Assembly: GCA_964396595.1 (NCBI GenBank)
Contig: CAYNFR010000011.1
Span: 22,848-86,847, forward strand
Source: CAYNFR01 sp964396595
Lineage (GTDB): Bacteria; Bacteroidota; Bacteroidia; Chitinophagales; Saprospiraceae
Length of the DNA: 64,000 bases
Direction: 5' to 3'
The notes beneath the pieces are model-generated. The model saw only the letters and a list, made by a program, of their open reading frames with translations, was not told the DNA's origin and did no database searches. Positions within the stretch are counted from its first letter, which is position 1. Every line of letters starts with the position of its first letter. Positions 1-9,081 of this stretch are shown here, piece after piece. The translations under genes and the position numbers were made by a program.

Positions 1-2
1 AG

Positions 3-2285
3 AATAATCTGGCAGATACTTGTATCCAGATGATATCATTAATCGATACCATAGCGCCTATTATCAATAATTGTCCGACGGATATCATCGTAGATGGTGG
101 CCGCCAGTCGGTGACATGGAGCAATATTAATGCAAGTGACAATTGTGGCTTCACAGTGAGTTATAGCATTGCCAATGGAAGTATATTTGAGGTCGGTGTT
201 ACTACTGTGATTATCACGGTCATTGATAATTGTGGCAATAAGACGACTTGCAGCTTTACAGTGACTGTAAATCCTAATCCAGGTTCCGGACTCACGGTAA
301 ATTGTCCCAGTGAGGTCATGATTGATTGTGGAGCGACACATCAAGCGATTCCCGCACCAACGGCGGTATCAGATTGTCCGGCTTGCGAAAAACATGAGAT
401 TGCGGGATTCATTTACATGGGCAGCTATAAGGGGCATCTATATTACTGCAGCCGCGACCAGAGTACATGGCCAGAAGCAAAAGCAACAGCAGAAGCCCTG
501 GGAGGACAACTAGTGATCATAAATGATGCACAAGAAAATAATTTTGTCAAATCAATCTTCCAACTTGATGCCGCATGGATAGGCTTATCACGTAATCGAC
601 CGGCTAATACATTTAACTGGGTAGACGGCTCAGGCTTGACTTATACTAACTGGTATCCGGGTCAACCAAATAACTTTAACAACAAACAGGATTATGTAGA
701 AATACTCAAAAATGGTCAATGGAACGACCAGGACAACGATAAAAAACGTGAGTACATAGTAGAGTTTTCTTGTATCGATATTGTACAAATAGCAGGACCG
801 ACGCAGGTTAAAGACATTGATGGTTCCGCCTCAGTGAGCTTTGCCATAAAAGATGCCTGCGGCAATGTGGATACATGCACATATAATGTTACATTAAAAA
901 ATCAATTTAGCCTTGATTGCCCTGATGATTTCGTCGTCCATACTGAAAGAAATGAAGCAGTAGTTTATTGGAATCCTCCTACCTACAACACATGCTGTGA
1001 TGATTGTTATAATGGTGGCAATATCAACGGCTTCGTTTATATGGGTTACTTCAGAGGTAAGCACTACTATTGCTCACGCAGTAATTTTACTTGGCATCAA
1101 GCAAATCAAATGTCGCGCGACAATGGTGGAAACCTCGCCATTATCAGTTCTAAAGAAGAAAATGAATATCTCGCTCGACAGCTCGGCAATCAGATCGCCT
1201 GGATAGGCGTGTCTGACCATCAGACAGAAGACAAATGGCTAGATGTCAACGGCAAAACACACACTTTCTTTAATTGGCGCACGGGTCAGCCTAATAACCA
1301 CCAAAACATCCAGCACTATGTAGAATTAGAACCTACAGGGTATTGGAATGATAATGAGGGCGAATTTAAGAGAGAGTTTATCATGGAGATTCCGGGATGT
1401 TATCCTATCAGACAAACTTCCGGCAAGGCCAGCGGATCAGTGTTCGCGGTCGGAAGACACAAAGTTTCTTATGAAATCATTGACGAATGTGGTAACAAGG
1501 CTACTTGCGCATTCGAAATTACCGTAAATAAAAAAGATTCTAACAATAGTAACTATTGCTCATCCTACGGCATCAGTACCCACAGAACTTTCATCCGTCA
1601 AGTTCAGCTAGATAAATACGTCTTCAGAACAGACAATAATGGTGGTTATAGGAATATCACAAACCCATGCATCAATGTGGCACGAGGGTCAAAGCTTTCG
1701 GTCCTTACGCAACCTGGATTTACAACCCAGTTAGCATATCAAACTTATTGGAAGGTTTACATAGACCTGAATCAGGACGGAGACTTTGACGATGAAGGTG
1801 AATACCTCGGAAGAGGACGTACATTTAATGCCTTAAGAGGAGAGTTTAATATTGCATCACATGCAAAACTTGGCAAAACCACTCTTCGAATAGTCATGAG
1901 CCTCAATGATTACCCTGAGAGCTGCGGAGCTAACGCAGAAGGAGAAACAGAAGATTATTGTATCAATATCGTTAATACAAAATCAAATAACATCAATTGG
2001 TCATATACCACTGCCCTGCCCGTCGAAATGACAGAAATAGTCAGTTCAGATGTCACTATCACGCCCAATCCTGCCTTTGAGCAAGCCACGGTGTTCAATA
2101 GTACAGGAATCGCAGCTATTACCATTTTTAATGGCAACGGCCAGATTCATCTGAAAAGAGACTATTCTGCAAAGAACGAAATAGAAATACTGGATTTGAG
2201 CAATTTTGACAGTGGCATTTATATCGTCCAGGTAGCGGATGCTCTCGGAGAAATTACGACGAAGAAATTGATCGTCACGAAATAA
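3..2285 (+). CDS. secreted HYR / double C-type lectin / GEVED protein with T9SS sorting domain (5' truncated)
   Basis: The reading frame is open to the left edge of the window and the residues before the first ATG (position 30) still read like the end of a HYR repeat, so the true start lies outside. Counting from that ATG, the order is HYR-type repeat (about 1-85), C-type lectin-like domain (about 125-250, with WIGL and WND motifs and QPNN at the sugar-binding position), a HYR-like linker, a second lectin domain (about 335-465, WIGV, QPNN, WND), another HYR piece (to about 500), a GEVED domain (about 555-650, with DLNQDGDFDDEGE) and a C-terminal T9SS type A sorting domain (about 672-751, ITPNPAFEQATV to KKLIVTK). 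It is therefore probably exported by T9SS and surface-bound or released, with a carbohydrate- or ligand-binding role inferred from the lectin folds. The ligand is unknown. A strong terminator follows. Confidence 0.9.
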   Translation, partial: NNLADTCIQMISLIDTIAPIINNCPTDIIVDGGRQSVTWSNINASDNCGFTVSYSIANGSIFEVGVTTVIITVIDNCGNKTTCSFTVTVNPNPGSGLTVNCPSEVMIDCGATHQAIPAPTAVSDCPACEKHEIAGFIYMGSYKGHLYYCSRDQSTWPEAKATAEALGGQLVIINDAQENNFVKSIFQLDAAWIGLSRNRPANTFNWVDGSGLTYTNWYPGQPNNFNNKQDYVEILKNGQWNDQDNDKKREYIVEFSCIDIVQIAGPTQVKDIDGSASVSFAIKDACGNVDTCTYNVTLKNQFSLDCPDDFVVHTERNEAVVYWNPPTYNTCCDDCYNGGNINGFVYMGYFRGKHYYCSRSNFTWHQANQMSRDNGGNLAIISSKEENEYLARQLGNQIAWIGVSDHQTEDKWLDVNGKTHTFFNWRTGQPNNHQNIQHYVELEPTGYWNDNEGEFKREFIMEIPGCYPIRQTSGKASGSVFAVGRHKVSYEIIDECGNKATCAFEITVNKKDSNNSNYCSSYGISTHRTFIRQVQLDKYVFRTDNNGGYRNITNPCINVARGSKLSVLTQPGFTTQLAYQTYWKVYIDLNQDGDFDDEGEYLGRGRTFNALRGEFNIASHAKLGKTTLRIVMSLNDYPESCGANAEGETEDYCINIVNTKSNNINWSYTTALPVEMTEIVSSDVTITPNPAFEQATVFNSTGIAAITIFNGNGQIHLKRDYSAKNEIEILDLSNFDSGIYIVQVADALGEITTKKLIVTK

Positions 2286-2308
2286 GTAAACTTTTGGAAA
2301 TCAATCTT

Positions 2309-2342
2309 AGCCTCTTGACTATCGTCAAGAGGCTTTTTTCTT
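2309..2342 (+). terminator. Rho-independent terminator
   Basis: An 11-bp perfect stem (AGCCTCTTGAC pairing with GTCAAGAGGCT, loop TATC) is followed directly by a T run. It lies 24 bases after the stop codon of the lectin-like gene. Confidence 0.9.
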
Positions 2343-2441
2343 TTATATATTCAGCTATTGGAAGATAAAAAGATTCATGATTCATTGTTGTAGACTGATC
2401 GAATTTATTACGCATCTTTAGTCAATAATAAACAGTACTTC

Positions 2442-3179
2442 ATGATAGAAAAAATAGTTGGACAATCATGGATAAATATTCCTGCGATATTCAACGGCCC
2501 TCCCGGCTCAGCCAATGGAGGTGTTCTCATCGGTGCATTGGCATCCTTATTTAAGGGATCTTATGTCACAAGGTTATTTGCTCCCCCGCCCCTTGATACA
2601 AGAATGCTGATCCAAGCAAGCGATCATACTTCTGTAGAAGTCAAGCTGAAAGATAAAGTAATAGCCTCTGCCAAAGTTGAAAGTTTTGAGCCAGTTATCT
2701 TACCCGCCATAGGGCTGGAAAATGCAGAAATAGCTGCGAGAAAGTATGTTGGGCTTACGCCCCAATATAAATATCATCATTGTTATGTATGTGGAATGGC
2801 TCGACCCATCGCAGATGGATTACATATTTATCCGGGCAAATCAGATCTTGACGTGTATGCTGCGCCATGGTATCCCTTGGCGCAGCATGCTGATAAACAT
2901 GGGATCATCAAGCCAGAATTCATCGTAGGTGCGCTGGATTGTCCATCGGGTATTGCATGTATGGGTTCTCCCCCGCGGCTATTGATATTGGGAACAATGT
3001 GGGTAAAGATAGTGAACGATGCCCCCGTAGATAGTTATTATTATATCGTCTCGCGATGCGATGGTATAGAGGGTCGAAAATATTACGGAAGCTCAGTGCT
3101 TTACGATAGAAATGACAGGGAGATTGCGCATTCAAGATCAATATGGATTGAGATAAAGAATTTCGCTACAGAATCATGA
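2442..3179 (+). CDS. hotdog-fold thioesterase-like protein of unknown substrate
   Basis: This 245-residue soluble protein has no signal peptide or membrane segment. Its pattern matches a poorly described double-hotdog, thioesterase-like family: an N-terminal FNGPPGSANGG stretch (about 17-27), a CYVCG motif near residue 114, ALDCPSGIA near 164, and a C-terminal strand pattern with EGRKYYGSSVLYD. I recognise the fold family from these motifs but no characterised member, so the substrate is unknown. The stop codon overlaps the start of the cyclase gene downstream (ATGA), so the two are translationally coupled. Sharing a transcript with a kynurenine formamidase-like gene and kynureninase suggests a job near tryptophan or kynurenine breakdown, perhaps on an acyl-CoA or related metabolite; that is inference only. 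Confidence 0.7.
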   Translation: MIEKIVGQSWINIPAIFNGPPGSANGGVLIGALASLFKGSYVTRLFAPPPLDTRMLIQASDHTSVEVKLKDKVIASAKVESFEPVILPAIGLENAEIAARKYVGLTPQYKYHHCYVCGMARPIADGLHIYPGKSDLDVYAAPWYPLAQHADKHGIIKPEFIVGALDCPSGIACMGSPPRLLILGTMWVKIVNDAPVDSYYYIVSRCDGIEGRKYYGSSVLYDRNDREIAHSRSIWIEIKNFATES

Positions 3180-3910
3180 AAGCCAATATCCTCATAGGCG
3201 CACGTATGTACAGTGTTGATCTGGCGCTACCAATCGATATTAGCATCCCTTTAGTAGATCATCCCGATCAAGTAAAGTGCTTTCACGCACCTGATGTGAA
3301 ATTTACCCCTGTCATAAGTGGAAACTTCATCGGTGCAATTGAACAAGGCAGTCCCGTAAACTTTTATAATATTGCGGTCAATCCACACGGCAATGCTACC
3401 CATACAGAATGTGCAGGTCATATTTTTAATAATGGCTTAACCTTAAACAAAATCCCACATGTTGCGCATCAGATAGCCCAACTTATCTCTGTGAACATCG
3501 CTGATAAACCATGCATCTCAGAAAAAGACCTTGCCCAGCTCTCTATTGATCCACATGTGACAGCACTTATAATACGCACTCTTCCCAATCCATGCACCAA
3601 ACTCACAACAGACTACTCAGGCTCCTCCCCGTGCTATCTTGACATCTCAGCCATTTCTTTGATTAACAGCATCGGAATTGAGCATTTGTTGGTGGATATT
3701 CCAAGTGTTGATCCGGAAGAAGATGGCGGTGCACTTTCTGCACATAAGGCATTCTGGGCAAATGATGCCCAATTTCATAAGACCATTACCGAACTAATCT
3801 TCGTACCCGAGGACCTCATCGATGGATTGTATTTATTAAATTTACAATACCTCAATATTGCACTGGACGCAAGTCCCAGCAGACCGCTTCTTTTTAAGAT
3901 ACACGCTTAA
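3176..3910 (+). CDS. cyclase family protein, probable kynurenine formamidase
   Basis: This 244-residue protein belongs to the cyclase / KynB metal-dependent hydrolase family. The family metal motif HxGTHxDxPxH appears in altered form as HGNATHTECAGH around residues 74-85, and the second conserved block reads DIPSVDPEEDGG near residue 180, followed by AHKAFW. Family members hydrolyse N-formylkynurenine to kynurenine and formate. The start codon overlaps the stop of the hotdog gene, and kynureninase follows after 32 bases, which supports this role. The metal motif carries Asn-Ala in place of the usual Gly and Glu-Cys in place of Asp-x-Pro, so activity or substrate may differ from classical KynB. 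No tryptophan 2,3-dioxygenase is present in the window. Confidence 0.75.
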   Translation: MKANILIGARMYSVDLALPIDISIPLVDHPDQVKCFHAPDVKFTPVISGNFIGAIEQGSPVNFYNIAVNPHGNATHTECAGHIFNNGLTLNKIPHVAHQIAQLISVNIADKPCISEKDLAQLSIDPHVTALIIRTLPNPCTKLTTDYSGSSPCYLDISAISLINSIGIEHLLVDIPSVDPEEDGGALSAHKAFWANDAQFHKTITELIFVPEDLIDGLYLLNLQYLNIALDASPSRPLLFKIHA

Positions 3911-3942
3911 AACTCTGTAACGAATCATGTCAACAATCAAAG

Positions 3943-5214
3943 ATGTATAATAATCTATCCCTTACACATGCTAGACAGCTAGACACCCAAGATCCCTTGC
4001 GTGCTTATAGAGAAGCGTTTCTTATTCCGCTGCATCATGGACGAAATGCCATTTATCTCTGCGGAAACAGTCTTGGATTGCAGTGCCGAAATGTAAAAAA
4101 AGAAATAGAAGAAGTACTCCTTCTTTGGCATCATCGCGGGGTAGAGGGACATTTTGAATCAGATAATAACTGGATGGGCTACAATGAACGGCTCAAGCCA
4201 ATGCTCAGTAAAGTGGTAGGCGCAAAAGATTCTGAACTGGCAATCATGAATACCCTCACAGTCAATCTCCATCTATTGATGATGAGTTTTTATAAACCCA
4301 ATGCCGACAGATATAAAATTATCATAGAACAAGACGCATTTCCATCTGATACCTATGCTGTAAAATCGCAGTTACGCTATCATGGCTACCGAGCTAAAGA
4401 AGCATTGATCACTGTACGAACCTCAAGTAGCACCGATATATTAAGTATCGAAGACTGGAAACGTGTCATAGACGCCCATGCATCCGATACGGCATTGTTG
4501 ATCGCAGGTGGCATTAATTATTATACCGGACAGCTTCATGACATTGCTGAGATAACGAAATACGCACAGCAAGCCGGAATCATCGTAGGATGGGATCTGG
4601 CTCATGCCATAGGCAATGTTCCCCTATACTTACATGAATGGGGAGTAGATTTTGCGGTATGGTGTCATTATAAATATATGAATGCCGGCCCCGGAGCGAT
4701 AGCAGGCGCATTCGTACATAAACGTCATCATGGACGATCGCTGACTCGACTTGAAGGATGGTGGGGCAATCATGAAAAAACGAGGTTTCTGATGAGGGAC
4801 GAATTTGACCCAGCAGAAGGAGCTGAAGCATGGGTATGCAGTACACCGCCTACCTTGGCAATTGCACCACTCAAGGCATCATTGGAAATTTTTGACCATG
4901 CAGGCATGGATAGGATTATTGAAAAATCCAGACGTCTTACGGCTTATCTCGAGCAATTAATTTTAAATATTAATCATGATAGTATTGCCATCCTCAGCCC
5001 TACCGATCCCCAAAGTCGAGGCGCACAACTCAGTATCAAAATCCCCGGTGCCAATAAGCGCATCTTCGAGAAAATCAGCGATGTCGGAGTTATCTGTGAT
5101 TGGCGAGAGCCGGATGTAATACGAATGTCACCGTGTCCATTATACAATAGCTATGAAGATGCATGGCAGGCTGCTGACATCCTCCGTAGGGTATTGGCGG
5201 AGTGTAGTTCTTGA
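3943..5214 (+). CDS. kynU: kynureninase
   Basis: This PLP enzyme of 423 residues, the normal kynureninase length, cleaves kynurenine to anthranilate and alanine (or 3-hydroxykynurenine to 3-hydroxyanthranilate). The family hallmarks are visible: GNSLGLQ near the N-terminus (about 41-47), GWDLAHAIGN with the aspartate that contacts the PLP ring (about 214-223), and the Schiff-base lysine in HYKYMNAGPG (Lys244). The C-terminal DWREPDVIRMSPCPLYNS block is also typical. It is the third gene of a unit with a hotdog protein and a formamidase-like cyclase. The pathway would feed either quinolinate/NAD synthesis or anthranilate; the next enzymes are not in the window. Confidence 0.95.
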   Translation: MYNNLSLTHARQLDTQDPLRAYREAFLIPLHHGRNAIYLCGNSLGLQCRNVKKEIEEVLLLWHHRGVEGHFESDNNWMGYNERLKPMLSKVVGAKDSELAIMNTLTVNLHLLMMSFYKPNADRYKIIIEQDAFPSDTYAVKSQLRYHGYRAKEALITVRTSSSTDILSIEDWKRVIDAHASDTALLIAGGINYYTGQLHDIAEITKYAQQAGIIVGWDLAHAIGNVPLYLHEWGVDFAVWCHYKYMNAGPGAIAGAFVHKRHHGRSLTRLEGWWGNHEKTRFLMRDEFDPAEGAEAWVCSTPPTLAIAPLKASLEIFDHAGMDRIIEKSRRLTAYLEQLILNINHDSIAILSPTDPQSRGAQLSIKIPGANKRIFEKISDVGVICDWREPDVIRMSPCPLYNSYEDAWQAADILRRVLAECSS

Positions 5215-5608
5215 TGTGGGTGATTAATAGTAATTACGTGGTAATGTTCTGAAGGGATATCGTCTTATTTTTCGGATCTGTTAACAAGGATAAACTCTAG
5301 TTTGATCAAATCATTTCTGCGTTGATCTGCGATATCTGCGGGAGAAATAAATGCCCTCCGATCTTTCTGATGACTTCTTAATTGTGAATGCGAAACCAAT
5401 TAATTAAAGAGCTACCATATTATAGATACCCCCCCCTGCGATACTAAAATATTATGGCTTACGCCAATGCATACTTTTGACCACATAAAAAGGTAGCTGA
5501 TCAGCTTTATTTCTTGAAATTATTCATGAAGTTCGAATAATCCATCCGTGAAACTGTATGTTTATATGGCAAGATAGGTACGCAAAAACGCTCAAATAAG
5601 AGATTACC
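5215..5608. other. gene-free gap with a repeat
   Basis: No convincing gene is visible in this 394-base stretch. It holds a short repeat (5315-5348) also found in the gap after the GntP permease, and a run of eight C residues near 5430. I looked for a higB-type toxin gene upstream of the antitoxin remnant and found no recognisable coding sequence. Confidence 0.5.
5315..5348. repeat. short dispersed non-coding repeat, copy 1
   Basis: The stretch contains tandem ATCTGCG-like words and ends in ATCTGCGGG. It aligns with 10997-11036 at most positions (shared words TCTGC, ATCTGCG, ATCTGCGGG). Both copies lie in non-coding gaps. Confidence 0.55.
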
Positions 5609-5899
5609 ATGAATAAATTAAAAAATATACATCCTGGTGAAATTCTTAAAAAAGAATTCCTAAAGCCAATGGGTATATCAGCTTACAATAAGTCGAAAGC
5701 AATAGGTGTGTCCCAGACATGGACAAGCTAAATCATAAAAGGCCGGAGAAGAATAACTACTGACACAGCATTAAGACTTTCAAAATTCTTTGGAAAATCA
5801 ATCCAATTTTGGTTCAGCCTACCAAACGACTTTGATCTAGTAGTAGAGCAAGCTAACATACAGAACGAGTTATACAAAATAAAAACTTGGAATCACTGA
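5609..5899 (+). pseudogene. higA: HigA-family antitoxin pseudogene with one nonsense codon
   Basis: Reading from the ATG gives a typical HigA/VapI helix-turn-helix antitoxin: IHPGEILKKEFLKPMGIS, then KAIGVSQTWTS, an in-frame TAA at 5729-5731, then IIKGRRRITTDTALRLSKFF and a normal C-terminal part ending at a TGA, 97 codons in all. Family members have Glu or Gln where the TAA stands (SEIIKG or SQIIKG), so a single base change (GAA or CAA to TAA) explains the stop. The rest of the frame is intact, which suggests recent inactivation. HigA normally represses its own operon and neutralises the HigB RNase. No higB is visible on either side, so this is a decayed orphan antitoxin. Confidence 0.85.
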
Positions 5900-5949
5900 C
5901 CGTCGCAAAGTGCAACGCTATCAATTCTTTTAACCCCTGCTCCCCCTCA

Positions 5950-7653
5950 TCACCAACTCCGTCCTCCACCTCCACCAAATCCACCACCGACACTGCCGCC
6001 ACCTCTGAAACTGCCTCCTGACGATCCTTGAGAAGGTGGCGGGGTAAAGAAAGCACGCTCGATAGACTTGGGATTAAAGCCGTCCGAAAATTCCTTAAAT
6101 GTAGGCGTGCTACTGCGCATCGGACCACCCAACATCATGTGTGGTATATACCATGGAGGATAGCTCACCGGATATGAACCTGATCGCTCCAGCCATGATT
6201 TATCATGATCGAAAGCTATGACATAAGGATACATTTCAAACAAATAATCGGGATTTTCCTCTATTAATCTCGTCAAATCATCCGGATCGGGATGCCGAAG
6301 ATGCTTATATAAGCCTTTGAGATGATTGTGTAAGATTACTCCTTTGGAAGATTTCTTCGGTGGAAGAAAATGTATAATAAGACAAGACACACCCACAAGA
6401 ATCAAACCTATCCCTGCTATCAGTGCTCCTAATGCAGCAATCACGGATATTCCCAAGATGACCAAAAAGACAAATGCTGCAATCATCCAGCCGGTATGAA
6501 AAATCCGATAAGCTGCTTCATCATATAGCGCTCGACTGCGGATATCGCGTCGCACCTTGCCACCTATCGAAAATGTAAGGGAGTAAAACATCTCTTTCAG
6601 ATCGCGAAGTCTTACTCTATTCGATTTGGAAAATATCTCATTGAAAATCAGCACTTCGTAGTATTCTGCATCTGTTGGAAGAGATTCCACCCGCTCAAAT
6701 TCTGTTAGTTCAACTTCTGTTGATTGATAAATCCTCAAATTACCTCGTTGACCCCAGTAAGGTAGAAGTGCCATTATATCGCGATTATTGGCTCTGCCAT
6801 CATAAAAAGTTCCGATAAACAAGGGTGATTTCCCCACAGGTGGATAATGTTGAACCGCTATATCATCGATGTGTTGCTCCGCAGTCTGGTATAATCGACG
6901 CCATTGGGCGAGCAAGAACGAGGCTAAGGAGATGGGTAGAAGTACAGCCCATTTCGAAATTTTATCCAGTGTGGGGTTGCGCTTTTTAGATATTGGACCG
7001 ATAGGCACTTGGTCATTCATCAGCTCTTTCGGAATGACAATGGAAAGGCTCAATCCTTCTCTGGGTGCAAGCGGATAGGGCACTACCCCGGCAATTACAT
7101 TATTCTGATGGCTTAGATTTGGCATGTTGGTGACAGAGCTTGCAGGGCCGTAGCTCGCTTTGAAAGTATTGATCCTATTAGACCAGTCAGTAGGATATTT
7201 GTAGATAAACGATGCATTCTTGATCTCTATCGGCCAACCTACACCTATTACATTCCAGTAAAATTCATGATGATCTTCATAAGTCATGATAGCCCCTCTG
7301 ACACGATAGGATATCTCGTAAGTCTGAGTGCCTGTTACAAATTTATCCGGATCTCCAATCCTAATGGCGAGTTGATTCTTGTTGCCCTCAAGCTTAAATG
7401 GTGCCCCACTTACTTTGACGCTGCTAACGTCGATATATACCCTCTTTCCTTCCACCAGATAGCTCAGATCCACATCCCGGTAGATACCCCTCCGCTGTTT
7501 AAAAAAATTAATCTCTAAGTTCTCGACCACATCAAAGTAGCCTGATTCATTTTGCTCAATTAATACATCATATTGATTTATAAGAAAATCATCCTGAGCA
7601 CGCACCATAAAGGCGAGCAATATAAATAGAAGGAAATTTTTTAGTTTATGCAT
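5950..7653 (-). CDS. DUF2207 family membrane protein with glycine-rich tail
   Basis: This 567-residue protein starts with a signal peptide (MHKLKNFLLFILLAFMVRAQ), followed by a DUF2207 extracytoplasmic domain (about 22-210, with the family's VVENLEINFFKQRRGIYRDV pattern). A membrane helix follows near 230-248, then a cytoplasmic region with another hydrophobic pair (about 390-435). The last 25 residues are almost pure Gly, Ser and Arg and end GGGGGRSW, typical for the family. Function is unknown; family members are predicted envelope proteins. It is convergent with the antitoxin pseudogene and stands alone. Confidence 0.85.
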   Translation of the reverse strand: MHKLKNFLLFILLAFMVRAQDDFLINQYDVLIEQNESGYFDVVENLEINFFKQRRGIYRDVDLSYLVEGKRVYIDVSSVKVSGAPFKLEGNKNQLAIRIGDPDKFVTGTQTYEISYRVRGAIMTYEDHHEFYWNVIGVGWPIEIKNASFIYKYPTDWSNRINTFKASYGPASSVTNMPNLSHQNNVIAGVVPYPLAPREGLSLSIVIPKELMNDQVPIGPISKKRNPTLDKISKWAVLLPISLASFLLAQWRRLYQTAEQHIDDIAVQHYPPVGKSPLFIGTFYDGRANNRDIMALLPYWGQRGNLRIYQSTEVELTEFERVESLPTDAEYYEVLIFNEIFSKSNRVRLRDLKEMFYSLTFSIGGKVRRDIRSRALYDEAAYRIFHTGWMIAAFVFLVILGISVIAALGALIAGIGLILVGVSCLIIHFLPPKKSSKGVILHNHLKGLYKHLRHPDPDDLTRLIEENPDYLFEMYPYVIAFDHDKSWLERSGSYPVSYPPWYIPHMMLGGPMRSSTPTFKEFSDGFNPKSIERAFFTPPPSQGSSGGSFRGGGSVGGGFGGGGGRSW

Positions 7654-8001
7654 AGTGTGCGTATTAGTAATGCTGAAGCTAAGATACTACCGGGACAGTA
7701 AAAAGCATATAATTAATCGACCGAGTGAAATTGATCATCGATCCACACTTTTTGTGTACCACTATTCGGTTGCTATAGGTTTCTGACTTTGATACAATTC
7801 AATGCCGTAATTTTGGACATCCTACCTTTCAGGAAGCGATTATTGTTGTGATATGCAACCTTGGGGCGCTGCCCCAAGCTGAATTAATTAAGCCATTAAG
7901 GCTATTTTATAATCAGTGATACATCTGAAATGGATAATCACATGTCAAAGCAGAAGGCATGAAATGCCTGACTAATTTCTCCATTAGTTCCCTACCCCTA
8001 G
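7654..8001. other. intergenic gap with a short perfect hairpin
   Basis: No gene is visible. A perfect 8-bp hairpin, CTTGGGGC-GCT-GCCCCAAG at 7860-7878, stands out. Neither strand has a T run after it, so it is not a standard terminator and is more like a small palindromic repeat. Confidence 0.5.
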
Positions 8002-8907
8002 CTAGGTACGTGGTACTCTGACTTTATACTTATTAGACACTACGGTGAGGCTTCCTTGTCTCAACCATGGGTTGTATCGCTTGATATCTCGGTAGGTCAC
8101 TCCATACTCGGCAGCAAAGTCACCCCAGTTATTTACTGTTTTATTGACTTCCACCTCGTAATAATCATCTAGCGCAGGATACAACTCTTCGGGATAGACA
8201 TAATAACCAAAAGCCTCGGGATTGGACATTATTTCTTTGATCGCTATCAATCTGAACACATATCTAGAAGTCTCTTCATTGAGGTTCATATTGTAAAAGC
8301 TTTTGCCTCTTTGAGCATCGAGTTGTTTAGAATAATTGCCCGGGCCAGTGTTATATGCAGCGGCAGCATCCGTCCATGTCCCATATCGCTTTTTTAGCCA
8401 TTTGATATATTTCGCAGCGGCACGAGAGCTTTTCTCGATGTGATATCGTTCATCAACTTGTTCGCCGATTTCTAGACCATATTCTTTGCCTGAGGCTTTA
8501 AGAAACTGCCAGTATCCACATGCGCCTGCATACGAACACACCTCCCTCAATCCACTTTCTGCCACGGCTAAATATTTAAAATCATCCGGTACACCTTCTT
8601 CACGTAAAATACTCTCGATGATCGGAAAAAATCTATTGGCAAGCTTTAATGATAAAATGGTACTCGAATGAAAATATGAATTAGAAAGCAACTCCCTGTC
8701 GAGACGCTCTCTGGCATCTGCTGAATAAGGGACAAGCTCCCCCGCCCAGTCAAATTGCCTATTGATGTTCGGCGCTCTGACCACTTGCGGTAAAGAAGTA
8801 TTAAATGTGGTCGGAATGGCGTCTTTTTCCCCCGCAAAGGTGGCGAAGATCATTCCTGAGAAAACTAAACTTAATACAAGGCCTATTCTTAAAAGGTTCT
8901 TTTCCAT
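8002..8907 (-). CDS. lytic murein transglycosylase (SLT domain, MltD-like)
   Basis: This 301-residue exported enzyme would cleave the glycan strands of peptidoglycan. A signal peptide or anchor covers residues 1-26 (LRIGLVLSLVFSGMIFATFAG). The SLT domain (about 85-220) shows the catalytic glutamate in VAESGLREVCSYAGACGYWQF, the AGACGYWQF motif and AAAAYNTGPGNY. After about residue 245 comes a LysM-like stretch (WGDFAAEYGVTYRDIKRYNPWL) which probably binds peptidoglycan. It is monocistronic, with gaps on both sides. Family assignment is firm; assigning it to MltD rather than another SLT subfamily is less so. Confidence 0.9.
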   Translation of the reverse strand: MEKNLLRIGLVLSLVFSGMIFATFAGEKDAIPTTFNTSLPQVVRAPNINRQFDWAGELVPYSADARERLDRELLSNSYFHSSTILSLKLANRFFPIIESILREEGVPDDFKYLAVAESGLREVCSYAGACGYWQFLKASGKEYGLEIGEQVDERYHIEKSSRAAAKYIKWLKKRYGTWTDAAAAYNTGPGNYSKQLDAQRGKSFYNMNLNEETSRYVFRLIAIKEIMSNPEAFGYYVYPEELYPALDDYYEVEVNKTVNNWGDFAAEYGVTYRDIKRYNPWLRQGSLTVVSNKYKVRVPRT

Positions 8908-9081
8908 TCTTTAATGCTTTGATTACACTATAGCACAATCTGTTCCAAAGTGTTATATATTACGAATTAATTACATATTTAATTAAAATCTCTTCTCGCT
9001 ATACACATCCGATCTTTTGCGCATATCAGAACGACATAAATAAATCAATTATTTAGCTTCTACTACAGCTAATACCTTTCT

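Noticed and set aside
5215..5608. higB toxin gene upstream of the antitoxin pseudogene
   Set aside because: No frame shows the RelE/HigB fold pattern, and stops are frequent in all frames.
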